Assembly (NCBI RefSeq): GCF_004217135.1
Contig: NZ_SHKK01000001.1
Coordinates: forward strand, 4,030,001 to 4,094,000
DNA: 64,000 bases
From: Micromonospora violae
GTDB taxonomy: Bacteria > Actinomycetota > Actinomycetes > Mycobacteriales > Micromonosporaceae
Direction of reading: 5' to 3'
Shown here: piece by piece, positions 51,465 through 60,539 of the stretch
How the letters are laid out: each line of letters opens with the position of its first letter
Numbering within the stretch: the stretch's first letter is position 1
Program-made: the position numbers and the translations under genes
Notes under the pieces: generated by a model
Database searches by the model: none
Seen by the model: only the letters and a program-made list of their open reading frames with translations
What the model was told of the DNA's origin: nothing

Positions 51465-52259
51465 TCAGACCCGCGCGGTGTCCCGGCGGAACAGCCGGGC
51501 TGCGCCGACGCCGAAGGCCAGCGCCCAGACGACCACGTTGACCACCGCCGCCATGCTCACCCCGTCACCGGTGAGGGGGGCGCGGGCCAGCACCCCGATG
51601 CCGTAGACGGGAGTGAACTTCGCGACCTGCTGGAGCACGTCCGGCAGCACCTCGACCGGGACGAACAACCCGCCGAACATGGCCAGCACCGCCAGGACCG
51701 GGCCGATGATCTGCATGACGTTCTCGGCCGGCGCCAGGTAGCCGATGAAGAGACCGAAGGCGGCGAAGACCAGCGAGCCGATCCAGGCGGCGAGCCCGGA
51801 CAGCAGCCAGACGGACGCCGGGACGCGGACGCCGGCCACGGCACCCACCAGGAACTCGACGACGACCGCGAGCAGACCGAGGCTCATCGCGGTGATCAGC
51901 TTCGTCGCCACGTACGCCGCCGGGCGTAGCGGGGTGAGCCGCAGCTGCCGGCTCCAGCCCAGCGCCCGCTCCGTGGCCACCGCGCCACCGACACTGGTCG
52001 TCGCCACCATGGCCGCGTACACGGCCAGGCTGATCATGACGTACGCCGTCACCGGCTGACCGTTGTCCAGTGACCGCCCGCGCTGTGGCAGGCCGAAGAT
52101 GAGGAAGAAGACGCCCGGCATGATCAGCGTGAAGGCCAGGGTGCGGCGGTTACGCAGCACCCGGCGCAGCTCGATGCGCAGGGCTCCCAGGGCGAACCCG
52201 CCGAGGGCGGGCAGCCGACGATCCGGCGCGGTGGCGCGGGTGGGGGTGGCGGTGGTCAT
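51465..52259 (-). CDS. ABC-2 type transporter permease
   Basis: A 264-residue membrane protein with six helices, beginning cytoplasmically (ALRIELRRVLRNRRTLAFTLIMPGVFFLIFG, the usual ABC-2 opening). It works with the ATPase encoded immediately before it (1-base gap between stop and ATG). It is likely a drug or lipid exporter; the substrate is unknown. Confidence 0.92.
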   Translation of the reverse strand: MTTATPTRATAPDRRLPALGGFALGALRIELRRVLRNRRTLAFTLIMPGVFFLIFGLPQRGRSLDNGQPVTAYVMISLAVYAAMVATTSVGGAVATERALGWSRQLRLTPLRPAAYVATKLITAMSLGLLAVVVEFLVGAVAGVRVPASVWLLSGLAAWIGSLVFAAFGLFIGYLAPAENVMQIIGPVLAVLAMFGGLFVPVEVLPDVLQQVAKFTPVYGIGVLARAPLTGDGVSMAAVVNVVVWALAFGVGAARLFRRDTARV

Positions 52260-52260
52260 C

Positions 52261-53160
52261 TCAGGCTCCGGTCTGCGCGGTGGTCAGGGCGAGGAAGGCG
52301 TCCTCGAGGTTGCGGGAGGTGATCTCGACGTCCCGCGCGGCGGTCCGGGTCAGCAGGTACCGGGCGATCGCGTCCGAGTCGCCGGTCCGCACCAGCACGC
52401 TGTCGCCGCGCACCTCCACGGCGTCCACGCCGGGCAGCGCGGCGAGCGCGGCCTGGTCGGCCCCGGGCAGGGTGGCCCGCACCGTACGGCCGGCCGCCAG
52501 GTTCTTGATCTCGGCGGTGGTGCCGTCGGCGACGACGCGCCCCTGCCGGACCAGCACGATCCGGTCGGCGTAGGCGTCCGCCTCGTCCAGGTAGTGGGTG
52601 GCGAAGATGACGGTCCGTCCACCCCGGGCGTCACGGCGGAGCGCCTGCCAGAAGTCCCGCCGACCCTCGACGTCCATGCCGGTGGTCGGCTCGTCGAGCA
52701 CCATCAGGTCCGGGTCGGGCAGCAGGGCCAACGCGAAGCGCAGTCGCTGCTGCTGACCGCCCGAGCAGCGCCCGACCACCCGGTCGGCGATGTCGGCGAT
52801 TCCGGCCCGCTCCAGCACCTCCGCAGTCGGGCGGGTGTGCCGGTAGAAGTGGGCGGTCATCTGCACCGTCTCGCCCACGGTGAGGTCCTTGAGCAGCCCA
52901 CCGGTCTGGAGTACGGCGGCGACCCGGCCCCGGGCCACCGCGTCGTCCGGGGTGCCACCGAGGACGCGGACGGTGCCCGTGTCCGGGCGGGACAACCCGA
53001 GCAGCATGTCGATGGTGGTGGTCTTGCCCGCGCCGTTCGGCCCGAGGAACGCCACCACCTCGCCGGGCTGCACCCGCAGGCTCAGCCCGTCGACAGCGGT
53101 GACCGCGCCGAAGCTCTTGGTGAGGCCGTCCAACTCGACAGCCGGATGCGTACTGGTCAT
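52261..53160 (-). CDS. ABC transporter ATP-binding protein
   Basis: A 299-residue ATPase: Walker A GPNGAGKTTT, signature CSGGQQQRL (normally LSGGQ, here with Cys), Walker B LMVLDEPTTGMD and H-loop FATHYLDEA. The C-terminal ~90 residues are the extension typical of drug-export ATPases (DrrA/NatA type). It is the first gene of a four-gene operon (ATPase, permease, kinase, regulator). Confidence 0.95.
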   Translation of the reverse strand: MTSTHPAVELDGLTKSFGAVTAVDGLSLRVQPGEVVAFLGPNGAGKTTTIDMLLGLSRPDTGTVRVLGGTPDDAVARGRVAAVLQTGGLLKDLTVGETVQMTAHFYRHTRPTAEVLERAGIADIADRVVGRCSGGQQQRLRFALALLPDPDLMVLDEPTTGMDVEGRRDFWQALRRDARGGRTVIFATHYLDEADAYADRIVLVRQGRVVADGTTAEIKNLAAGRTVRATLPGADQAALAALPGVDAVEVRGDSVLVRTGDSDAIARYLLTRTAARDVEITSRNLEDAFLALTTAQTGA

Positions 53161-53288
53161 GCCACTGATGCTCGGTCAGCGCGTACCCCGATGCCCGGAG
53201 CGGTCGTCACGCCCCGACCATGACATTTGTCAGGAGACCAGGCGCCACGGAGAGTGACCTCCGCGCGAGCGAACACCGCGACGAGCGT

Positions 53289-53326
53289 GATGCCTCTGAG
53301 TCATCACGATGCCCCTGAGTCATCAC
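53289..53326. repeat. Tandem 19-bp direct repeat in a divergent promoter region
   Basis: GATGCCTCTGAGTCATCAC (53289-53307) and GATGCCCCTGAGTCATCAC (53308-53326) differ in one base. Each has GATG..CATC symmetry, so each is also an inverted repeat. They lie in the 284-base gap between the ABC operon (leftward) and the 53445 hydrolase (rightward). Paired sites of this type fit a dimeric response regulator such as the one encoded at 49679. No other feature is seen in the gap. Confidence 0.7.
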
Positions 53327-53444
53327 GCTCACCGCCACGTCCGCCCCCCGAACACGACAGGCCGAGGCGAGCAACCGGCGGAGGAATTCCCGACGCGGCA
53401 GCGGGTAACCGCCGCCCCGGATGCCGCGATACCGGGGGGACGCG

Positions 53445-54299
53445 ATGGGTGCCACGCCGCAGGGGCAGGTCGACACGGTCGTGCTGATTCACGGGCTCTG
53501 GATGACGCCGCGCAGCTGGGAGGGGTGGACGCAGCGGTACACCGCGCGCGGCATGCACGTCATCGCCCCCGCCTGGCCCGGAATGGACCGGTCCGTGGAG
53601 CAGCTGCGCGACGATCCCACCCCGATCGCCGAGCAGAGCATCGCCACGATCGTGGCGCACTACGACCGGATCATCCGGGCGCTGCCCCGACCACCGATCA
53701 TCATGGGGCACTCGTTCGGCGGCCTGATCACCCAGCTCCTCGTCGACCGGGGCCTCGGCGCCGCAGCGGTCGGAGTGCACCCCGCGCAGGCGAAAGGGGT
53801 GCTCAAGGTGCCGCTGAGTCAGCTGCGCTCGGGCTTCCCGATCCTGCGCAGCCCCGCCAACCGCAACAAGGCCGTCCCGTTCACGAAGGACGACTTCGCC
53901 TACACCTTCGGCAACGCGTTGAGCCGGGAGGACTCCGACCGGGCCTGGCAGCGCTACGCCGTCCCCGGCGCCGGTCGGGTCTACTTCGAGGGCGCGTTCG
54001 CCAACCTCGACCCGCGCTCGCCGGCCCGGGTCGACTTCGGGCGTGACAACCGGGCACCGCTGCTGCTGATGGCCGGCGAGATCGACCACGTGGTGCCGGC
54101 GTCGGTGGTCCGCGCCAACGCCGCGCTCTATCAGAGGTCCCGCGCCCTCACCGCGTACGAGGAGTTCCCCGGCCGGTCACACTTCACCGTCGGTCAGGAC
54201 GGCTGGGAGAAGATCGCCGACTACGCGCTGGACTGGGCGCTGCGGGCGGCGGCCCTGCCCCGGGAGGCGACAATCGCCAGCGAGACCCCCCGCCGCTGA
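53445..54299 (+). CDS. Alpha/beta hydrolase
   Basis: A 284-residue hydrolase, start ATG 53445 after GGGGGGA. The fold signs are VVLIHGLWMTPRSWEGW, nucleophile Ser in MGHSFGG, Asp region AGEIDHVVPASVV and His in FPGRSHFTVGQDGWE. In this group GHSFGGL with HPAQAKGVLKVPLSQL is common among actinomycete lipase-like proteins of unknown substrate. It converges on the BREX operon (41-base gap) and marks the apparent left border of that island. Confidence 0.88.
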   Translation: MGATPQGQVDTVVLIHGLWMTPRSWEGWTQRYTARGMHVIAPAWPGMDRSVEQLRDDPTPIAEQSIATIVAHYDRIIRALPRPPIIMGHSFGGLITQLLVDRGLGAAAVGVHPAQAKGVLKVPLSQLRSGFPILRSPANRNKAVPFTKDDFAYTFGNALSREDSDRAWQRYAVPGAGRVYFEGAFANLDPRSPARVDFGRDNRAPLLLMAGEIDHVVPASVVRANAALYQRSRALTAYEEFPGRSHFTVGQDGWEKIADYALDWALRAAALPREATIASETPRR

Positions 54300-54340
54300 C
54301 CCGCCCATCGCCCACCCTGACGAAGGAACTGGTACACCCA

Positions 54341-56443
54341 CTACTGGACGATGACGAATCGTACGGGTTCGTCCAGCACCACGGCAGCGCCCTCCAGGTC
54401 GGCCAGGCGCGCGGCCAGCGTGGCTGCGGCCAACCGTTTCGGCAGGGCGGCGCCGAACTTGAGACCGTCCACGGCCTTGTCGTTGACCTCTGGCAGGCAC
54501 AGTCGGGTGGCGGCGTCCGCGGTGAGTGCCCGCCAGGTCGCAGGAGTGACGTCTTCCCGTAGTCGGATGCTGTTGCCGTCGAACCGCTCCACCGGATCGA
54601 CAACTTCGCCCAGCGTGGCGGTCAACGTGGCATTCGTCCGGAAACCCGCCCAGGTCCACCAACGCAGGTCACCGCTGCTCTCGCGGGCAATAACAGTGCC
54701 ACCGGGATGCACCAGGTGCAGTTTCTCCTCGCGCTCCCGCGCCAGGCGAGTCAGCGCACGACGGGTGAGAGCGACGGGAGGCTCCGCTCCCAGCAGCACC
54801 TCACGCATCGCCCGGGTGATCTCGTGACTGCGGTACGCCCACCCGGTGCCCGTCCAACGGGCACGTCCGCCGCCGTCGGCGGGCTCGACGAAACACCGTC
54901 GACGGCGCCAGTCGATGTAGGTGACGCGCCAACTCCGGCCGCTCAACAGCAGGCGGCGTTCGCCCCGGACCTCCTCGGTGAGCAGGCTGGGATCGATCCG
55001 ACCCAGCTCGCTACGGCCCAGGAGGACGGTGAACTCGGGCGGCCCGGTGAATACGGCCGTCATCTCCATGAAGTGGCGACGGCCGAACCGCTCCTCAGCG
55101 GTGGGACCGATGAAGAGCATGCCCTCGTCCTGCTCCAGATAACCGTGCTCGACGAGGTGTCGAACGATCGGTCGGGCGTTCTTCGCAAAGGGCGGCAGCT
55201 CGTTCCAGGCCTGGATCCAGGTTTCCGCACCGATCCGATGCTCCTGAAGGCAGAGCGCGAGCACCTGTTGGGCGACGATGTGCCGAGGTTCCGGCGGCGC
55301 GGTGACCGGCTCCACCCAACCTCGCGACCAGAGCAGGAGCAACGCGGCCGCCTCCACGAGCGGCTGGCCACCGAGCGTGAGGAACAGGCAGTTCCGGCTG
55401 CTTCCCGGACGGCGACCGGTGCGTCCGAGCCGCTGCAGGAAGGACGCTACGGTAGGTGGCGCGTCGATCTGGATCACGCGGTCCAGATCACCAACGTCGA
55501 TGCCGAGTTCGAGGGTGCTGGTTGAGACGATGACGCAGTCCCGTGACTCACCAAACGCCTGTTCCGCGCGGCGCCGCTCGTCCACGGACAATGACGCATG
55601 TGAGAGGAAGGTGGTAACGCCCTGCTCCCGCAGCAGCTGTCCGAGCTCCTCGACTGTCTGCCGGGATTCGCAGAAGACCAGCCGCTTCTCGCCCGGATGC
55701 AGCGCGGCGATCACGGCTGCGGCGTTGGTGAGCGAGCCGACATAGTCCAGCTCGATCTCGCCCGCTGGTGCGTCACCCGCGATATGGACCACCTCGGGTG
55801 CGACGACCTGGGCCGGCCGGCTGCCCGCGCCAGAACCCTGGAGCCAGGTGAGCAGGTGGTCGGGGTTGCCGACGGTGGCGGAGAGCCCGATCCGCTGCAG
55901 GGGCCGACCAGCTACCCGGGTCAAACGTTCCAAGACGGCGAGCAGGTGCCAACCTCGGTCATCTCCCGCGAAGGCGTGCACCTCGTCAACGACCACCGCT
56001 TGGAGGCTGGCGAAGAACTGGCGGTGGTCGACGTTGGCGCTGACCAGCATGGCTTCCAGCGACTCAGGTGTGGTCAACAGGATGTCCGGCCGTTCGAAGA
56101 GCACGCCCCGCCGCCGCGAGGCGCCGACATCCCCGTGCCAGAGGGCGACCTGCCGTCCAAGCCAGCCGGCGTACTGCGCTAAGCGAGGCTCCAGGTTGTT
56201 GAGTAGCGCCTTCAGCGGGGCGAGGTAGAGCACCGAGGTGCCCGTCCACTGGTGCGTGGCCATCCGGGACAGCAGCGGGAACAGTGCGGCCTCCGTCTTG
56301 CCGCCGGCCGTCGGGGCGAGCAGAAGGGCATCCAGGCCGCCCTGCACAGGGGCGATCGCAGCACGCTGCAGTGGACGCAGGTCTCGCCAACCCAGCGTGT
56401 TGACCACGTGGTGCACCACGACCGGGTCGAGGTCCGGCACCAC
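54341..56443 (-). CDS. brxHI: BrxHI: Lhr-like DEAD/DEAH-box helicase of type 2 BREX
   Basis: A 700-residue superfamily 2 helicase. Motif I is APTAGGKTE (K49), motif Ia LAPLKALLNN, motif II VVVDEVHAF (DEVH), motif III LSATVGN, and motif VI FLQRLGRTGRRPGS. A winged-helix/Lhr-type C-terminal half follows, without the extra Lhr core. The gene is the last of the pglY-pglZ-brxD-brxHI run, one base after the brxD stop, which is the set known for type 2 BREX. It presumably acts on DNA during phage defence. Third-position GC looks less extreme than in nearby housekeeping genes, consistent with transfer, but I did not compute it. Confidence 0.92.
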   Translation of the reverse strand: MVPDLDPVVVHHVVNTLGWRDLRPLQRAAIAPVQGGLDALLLAPTAGGKTEAALFPLLSRMATHQWTGTSVLYLAPLKALLNNLEPRLAQYAGWLGRQVALWHGDVGASRRRGVLFERPDILLTTPESLEAMLVSANVDHRQFFASLQAVVVDEVHAFAGDDRGWHLLAVLERLTRVAGRPLQRIGLSATVGNPDHLLTWLQGSGAGSRPAQVVAPEVVHIAGDAPAGEIELDYVGSLTNAAAVIAALHPGEKRLVFCESRQTVEELGQLLREQGVTTFLSHASLSVDERRRAEQAFGESRDCVIVSTSTLELGIDVGDLDRVIQIDAPPTVASFLQRLGRTGRRPGSSRNCLFLTLGGQPLVEAAALLLLWSRGWVEPVTAPPEPRHIVAQQVLALCLQEHRIGAETWIQAWNELPPFAKNARPIVRHLVEHGYLEQDEGMLFIGPTAEERFGRRHFMEMTAVFTGPPEFTVLLGRSELGRIDPSLLTEEVRGERRLLLSGRSWRVTYIDWRRRRCFVEPADGGGRARWTGTGWAYRSHEITRAMREVLLGAEPPVALTRRALTRLAREREEKLHLVHPGGTVIARESSGDLRWWTWAGFRTNATLTATLGEVVDPVERFDGNSIRLREDVTPATWRALTADAATRLCLPEVNDKAVDGLKFGAALPKRLAAATLAARLADLEGAAVVLDEPVRFVIVQ

Positions 56444-56444
56444 G

Positions 56445-57749
56445 TCAGATCGTCAGTTCGATGTCGTCGGCGCAGGCGGCTGCGTTGCGTTCCACCTCGG
56501 TCAGCTCGTCGGCCCGCAGGGTCAGTGCGTAGTGCTGCCGCGGGTCCCAGTCGGCGAACTGGTCCACCCGATCGAAGACGTCCGCGACGAGCTTCTTGAG
56601 GTAGACGCGGGGTGCCACCCCGACCCGACCGCCCAGTGCTCCGGTGACGGCCCGGGCCAGGGTCGCGAGGTAGCCGTCGTCTACCCGTGCGTCGACCTGC
56701 TCACTGGCGTAGATGTCCCGGACCCTGCTGCCGAGTTCCACCAGGGCGTCGACGGTGAACCCGGGCAGCCGCAGTTGGGTGGCGCGGGGGTTGTCCCAAC
56801 GCGGGTCGGGGCCGAGGTCGGTGGCGAGTCGTTGCGCGAGTGGCGCGAGCCGTTGGACGCCCTGCGGGCCGTCGAAGAACGCGGGCGTCCCGGTGATTAC
56901 CAGCAACAGGCCAGGGAAGCGGTCGGCATGGACCTCGTCGATGAGCTGTCGGAGGGCGTTCAGTGCCTTGTCCCGTGCGTCAGAGCGCACCCGTTGCAGC
57001 GTTTCGACCTCGTCGAGCACCAGCAGAAGCCCCCGGTGCCCGCTGTCACGCATGACGGTGAGCAGCCCCTGGAGGAAGCTCAGCGCGCCGTAGTGGTCAA
57101 GGTCGCCCTTCACTCCGGCCGCGCGCCGGGCGGATGCCGCGACGTGTGGCTGACCGCCGAGCCAGGCGGCCAGTCCGTCGGCGGTGAGGTGGTCACCGCT
57201 GGCGCTGGCGGCCCGGTAACCACGCAGGGCGGCGGCGAAGCCCGGCGTGCTCCGGGAAATGTCACCCAGCCGGCGTTCCAGCAGCTCGCCGACTGCTCGA
57301 TCGAGCGCCTCGGCATCGTCCTCGGCGACCGTACCCCCGGCGAGCACGTCCTCCTCCAACGCGAAGATCCAACCGTCGAGTACGGGTCGGAACGCGCTCG
57401 GGGCGAACTGCTCAGTGCTGAGGTGTTCGACCAGCCGCCGGTAGACGGTCTCCATCCGGTGCAGTGGTGTTTCTAGCTCGGAGATCTGCACCTCCGCGGC
57501 GGAAAAGCCGCGGCGCTTGGCGCGCTCGGCCAGCCACCGTGTGAAGAACGTCTTGCCGGCCCCGTATTCGCCGCGCACGGCCTTGAAGACGCTCCCGCCG
57601 CTGGCGACCCGTTCCAGGTCGTCGTCTAGCGCGGTGGTGAACCGGTCCAGTCCGACCGCGAGTGCGTCGAGTCCGTTACTCGGGACTACCCCGCGCCGCA
57701 GCGCATCGACGATGTCCCGGCGGCGGCGGGCCGACAATTCCACGGTCAC
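56445..57749 (-). CDS. brxD: BrxD: P-loop ATPase of type 2 BREX
   Basis: A 434-residue ATPase. Walker A is GEYGAGKTFF (K66) and the acidic Walker B region is LLLVLDEVETLQR. DKALNALRQLIDEVH and LLLVITGTPAFFDG follow, as in BrxD/DUF2791-type proteins. Its GTG overlaps the pglZ stop by 4 bases, and brxHI follows after 1 base, so these are strictly co-translated. It is probably a DNA-associated AAA-like motor partner of the helicase. The name is from family pattern plus its position between pglZ and the helicase. Confidence 0.92.
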   Translation of the reverse strand: MTVELSARRRRDIVDALRRGVVPSNGLDALAVGLDRFTTALDDDLERVASGGSVFKAVRGEYGAGKTFFTRWLAERAKRRGFSAAEVQISELETPLHRMETVYRRLVEHLSTEQFAPSAFRPVLDGWIFALEEDVLAGGTVAEDDAEALDRAVGELLERRLGDISRSTPGFAAALRGYRAASASGDHLTADGLAAWLGGQPHVAASARRAAGVKGDLDHYGALSFLQGLLTVMRDSGHRGLLLVLDEVETLQRVRSDARDKALNALRQLIDEVHADRFPGLLLVITGTPAFFDGPQGVQRLAPLAQRLATDLGPDPRWDNPRATQLRLPGFTVDALVELGSRVRDIYASEQVDARVDDGYLATLARAVTGALGGRVGVAPRVYLKKLVADVFDRVDQFADWDPRQHYALTLRADELTEVERNAAACADDIELTI

Positions 57750-60460
57750 CGCGGCTCCAGCTCGAACTGCTCGATCAGCAACGCGCGGTTGAGGTGAACG
57801 GTGCGACCGTCCGCGTCGACGGTGATCACGGGATAGCCCTCGACCTGAAGGAGCCGACGCAACACGGTGACGGTGCCGTTGATCCTGTGTGCAGGTACGC
57901 CGGACCGGGCGGCGAGGGTGTCGAGGGTTGCCCGGTCACCGCCGGCGATCAGCGTGGTCAGCAGCGCGGCGACCCGTTCGTCGGCCAGGGGCAGTCGAGG
58001 GTCGCGCCGTTGGGCGTAGCGCTCACTGGAGAGCAGGGCCGTCACCAGGTCAGGCGGAGTGGGGACAGGCCGCAGTGCGGCAGCCGACGCGACGACAGCC
58101 GGCGCCAGGTCGAAGAGACCGTCGGTCTGCTGCTCGACGGATTTGCGCGGGCGACGCCGGGTTGCCGGCGCGGGTTCGGCCGGCGGGGGCGTGCTCTCCG
58201 TCAACGGTTCCCGCCACCAGTCCGGGCTGGCCACCGGCGCGCCTGCCCAGCCGGGCACGGCAAGGTCGTCACCAGCGGTCAGCACGAGCAGTGGGATGAC
58301 GGCTTCCGCCGGTGCGGCGCCGCCGTGGTAGCCCGCCTTGCGCGGCCCGTACCGCACCTCCTCCCGCCAGGGCAAAACGACGGACCCGCCGCCCAGCGCC
58401 ACCCGGCTGCCGGCGACGGCCACTTCGGCGTCGCCGGGCGGGTCGGTCGGCGGTCGCCACCGGTTCTCACCGCTGACGCTGGGCAGGGTGACTGACTCCG
58501 GGCCCCGGTCCACGACGTGGCCGTGGTCGGAAACGATGACGACCACCCGGTCCGGGTCGCCCGCAGAGGCCAGCAGGTCACCGACAGCGGTGATGGTGTC
58601 GTCGCCCCAGACGGTGGTACCCGGGTCGCTGCGGTCCAGGGCGTCGTCGATCGTGTTGACAACGGCGGCGACCAGGGGGATCGACTTGTCGTCGAGGGCG
58701 GCGAGCACGTCCGGGTCCAGGGCTGCTCCGGCTCCGGCGCGCAATGCCGACTTGTGCAGCAGCCGCCCGGCGGCGAAGCGTTGCTCGAACGCCTTCCGCT
58801 CGGCCTGCTGGCCGCCGGCAGCGATGCGCCCGCTCAGCAGGCTGCACCGGCTGGCCTCGGTGACGGTGGGCAGGGCCGCCAGCACACCCGTGCGCGGGCC
58901 GCCATCGGGGGTGAGTTCCACCCAGGCGCCGCTGCGGGTGACGGACTCGGCCAGCTCGGTCGCGGCGGCGACACCCATGCCGTCCATGACGAGCATCAGC
59001 ACCCGGCGACCGGTGTCGAGGACCGGCTGGACCACCCGGTCGAGCACGTCTTCGACGCGCAGTAGCGCACCGGGCTGTATCTCGGCGTTGGTACCGGCGG
59101 CGAGCAGCGTGGCGAACTGCTGGTCGTGCCGAGAGCGACGGGCGTCGACAGCCCGGTGCAGCAGTCGATACGCCTCGGCGACCTGTGGGTCGGGATCCCC
59201 GGCGAAGACGTCGAGCCGGGCCCTGTCGACCCAGCCGTCCTGCCGGACCTGCCGGTGCAGTGCGTCGAGCAGGGTGGCCGGTGGCGGGCCGTCGGTGGTG
59301 TGCAGCCAGCGCAGCAGGCGGACGGCCATCCGGGCGGTCTCGACCCGGCGCGGCTCGGCGGCCCGGTGCTCCTCGACCGTGGCGAGGGCCGACTGTGCCC
59401 GTGCCACCGCCGCCGAGAGCGCCGACCCACCGGCCGGCACGGCGAGTCGTACGGCGTCGGCGAAGGCCCGCAGTCGCTGAACGAATCCGCTGGGCAGGAC
59501 GGTCGAGGCGCCGAGCAGTGCGTTGATCTCGACCTCGGCGGCGATCGCCTCGGCCCGGCGCAGCATTCGCATCGCTTCGTCCCGGCCCTTGTCGCCCGAC
59601 TCGACGGTCCGGTAGACCCACGACTCGGCCGCCTGGTGCAGCTGATCGGCCTGCTGCGGGCTGAGCCGAAGGCCGCCGAACCGGGGCTCCAGTCGGGTAC
59701 GACCGACGGCTGCCTCCACCTGGACGGCACCACCGGTGCTGGCGGGCCAGAGCAGCCCGGCGAGCAGCCCCAGCGGGATGACGTCGACGCCGTGTCCGGC
59801 GCGTACGGCGGCCATCATCGGGACGGCAGCGTGGCCGGCGGTCCCGGTCAGGTACGCGGTGATGCCGTCGGCGACGGCCTCCGGCAGCTGGGTGAAGCGC
59901 AGTTGCCGCCGTGCGTCGGTGCTCCACTGCACCAGGCCGCTGTCGTCGAGTTCGGCGGGTGGCAGGTCGAGCAGTTCGGAGGTGAGGCTGCGCAGCGCGT
60001 GGTCGCGGGTGAGGATCGCGCCGGGCGGGGCCGGCCAGCCGTCGGCCGGGGCGTGGTCGGTGAGCGCGTTGGCGACCCAGCGTCCGACCCGAACCAGGGT
60101 CGGGTCGAGTGCGGCCACTCCGCCGAACATCTGCCGGACCAGGTCCCACGGATCAATCTTGCGCACGGTCTGCTTGCTGAGGTGGGCGAGGACCCCATCG
60201 CCCAGTTCGGTGTCGGTCAGCTCGGTCAACAGGACCAACCGTTCGCCGTCGGCCCGGTCGTGCAGGGCGGCGCGGGCGGCCAGCGGAGTGGGACATGGAA
60301 CGACCCGGACCCGACAGCCGTTGACGCTGAACACCGTTTCGGCCGGCCCGTCGGGGCGGGCGGTCAGCGCGATGGCGTCGGCCGGATCGTCCTCGGCCAG
60401 CCACGCCTCGACCTTGCGGCGGATCGCGTCGGGTTGGGCTACGCCGACGGGCACGCTCAC
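57746..60460 (-). CDS. pglZ: PglZ: alkaline-phosphatase-fold protein of BREX
   Basis: A 904-residue protein. The N-terminal ~430 residues are BREX-specific helical and beta parts. The PglZ domain begins at about residue 490 with VLMLVMDGMGVAAATELA (metal-binding Asp). The nucleophile-like Thr/Ser region is PTVTEASRCSLLSG, and VVIVSDHGHVVDRG and GYHGGAAPAEAVIPL carry the other metal ligands. Recent work on the family describes phosphodiesterase/nuclease-type activity; earlier work predicted phosphatase. A C-terminal winged-helix part ends the protein. The GTG at 60460 has GAGGTGGG upstream. It is a core defence component. Confidence 0.95.
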   Translation of the reverse strand: MSVPVGVAQPDAIRRKVEAWLAEDDPADAIALTARPDGPAETVFSVNGCRVRVVPCPTPLAARAALHDRADGERLVLLTELTDTELGDGVLAHLSKQTVRKIDPWDLVRQMFGGVAALDPTLVRVGRWVANALTDHAPADGWPAPPGAILTRDHALRSLTSELLDLPPAELDDSGLVQWSTDARRQLRFTQLPEAVADGITAYLTGTAGHAAVPMMAAVRAGHGVDVIPLGLLAGLLWPASTGGAVQVEAAVGRTRLEPRFGGLRLSPQQADQLHQAAESWVYRTVESGDKGRDEAMRMLRRAEAIAAEVEINALLGASTVLPSGFVQRLRAFADAVRLAVPAGGSALSAAVARAQSALATVEEHRAAEPRRVETARMAVRLLRWLHTTDGPPPATLLDALHRQVRQDGWVDRARLDVFAGDPDPQVAEAYRLLHRAVDARRSRHDQQFATLLAAGTNAEIQPGALLRVEDVLDRVVQPVLDTGRRVLMLVMDGMGVAAATELAESVTRSGAWVELTPDGGPRTGVLAALPTVTEASRCSLLSGRIAAGGQQAERKAFEQRFAAGRLLHKSALRAGAGAALDPDVLAALDDKSIPLVAAVVNTIDDALDRSDPGTTVWGDDTITAVGDLLASAGDPDRVVVIVSDHGHVVDRGPESVTLPSVSGENRWRPPTDPPGDAEVAVAGSRVALGGGSVVLPWREEVRYGPRKAGYHGGAAPAEAVIPLLVLTAGDDLAVPGWAGAPVASPDWWREPLTESTPPPAEPAPATRRRPRKSVEQQTDGLFDLAPAVVASAAALRPVPTPPDLVTALLSSERYAQRRDPRLPLADERVAALLTTLIAGGDRATLDTLAARSGVPAHRINGTVTVLRRLLQVEGYPVITVDADGRTVHLNRALLIEQFELEPR

Positions 60461-60499
60461 GATCCCACCTCAGGACGACCGGCCGCGGATCCCGCCGCG

Positions 60500-60539
60500 C
60501 CGGCTCGGCGGTGTGCGACGCGGCCGACCGCCGAGCCGG
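60500..60539 (-). promoter_or_regulatory. Perfect hairpin between pglY and pglZ
   Basis: Thirteen-base arms CCGGCTCGGCGGT / ACCGCCGAGCCGG around a 14-base loop, touching the pglY stop codon (60540-60542). It could be an attenuator or mRNA-processing site that lowers pglZ-brxD-brxHI expression relative to pglY. There is no T-run. Confidence 0.7.

Noticed and set aside
54341..56443. Housekeeping Lhr repair helicase
   Set aside because: It lacks the long Lhr C-terminal region and sits one base after brxD in a BREX gene run, so BrxHI is the better reading.
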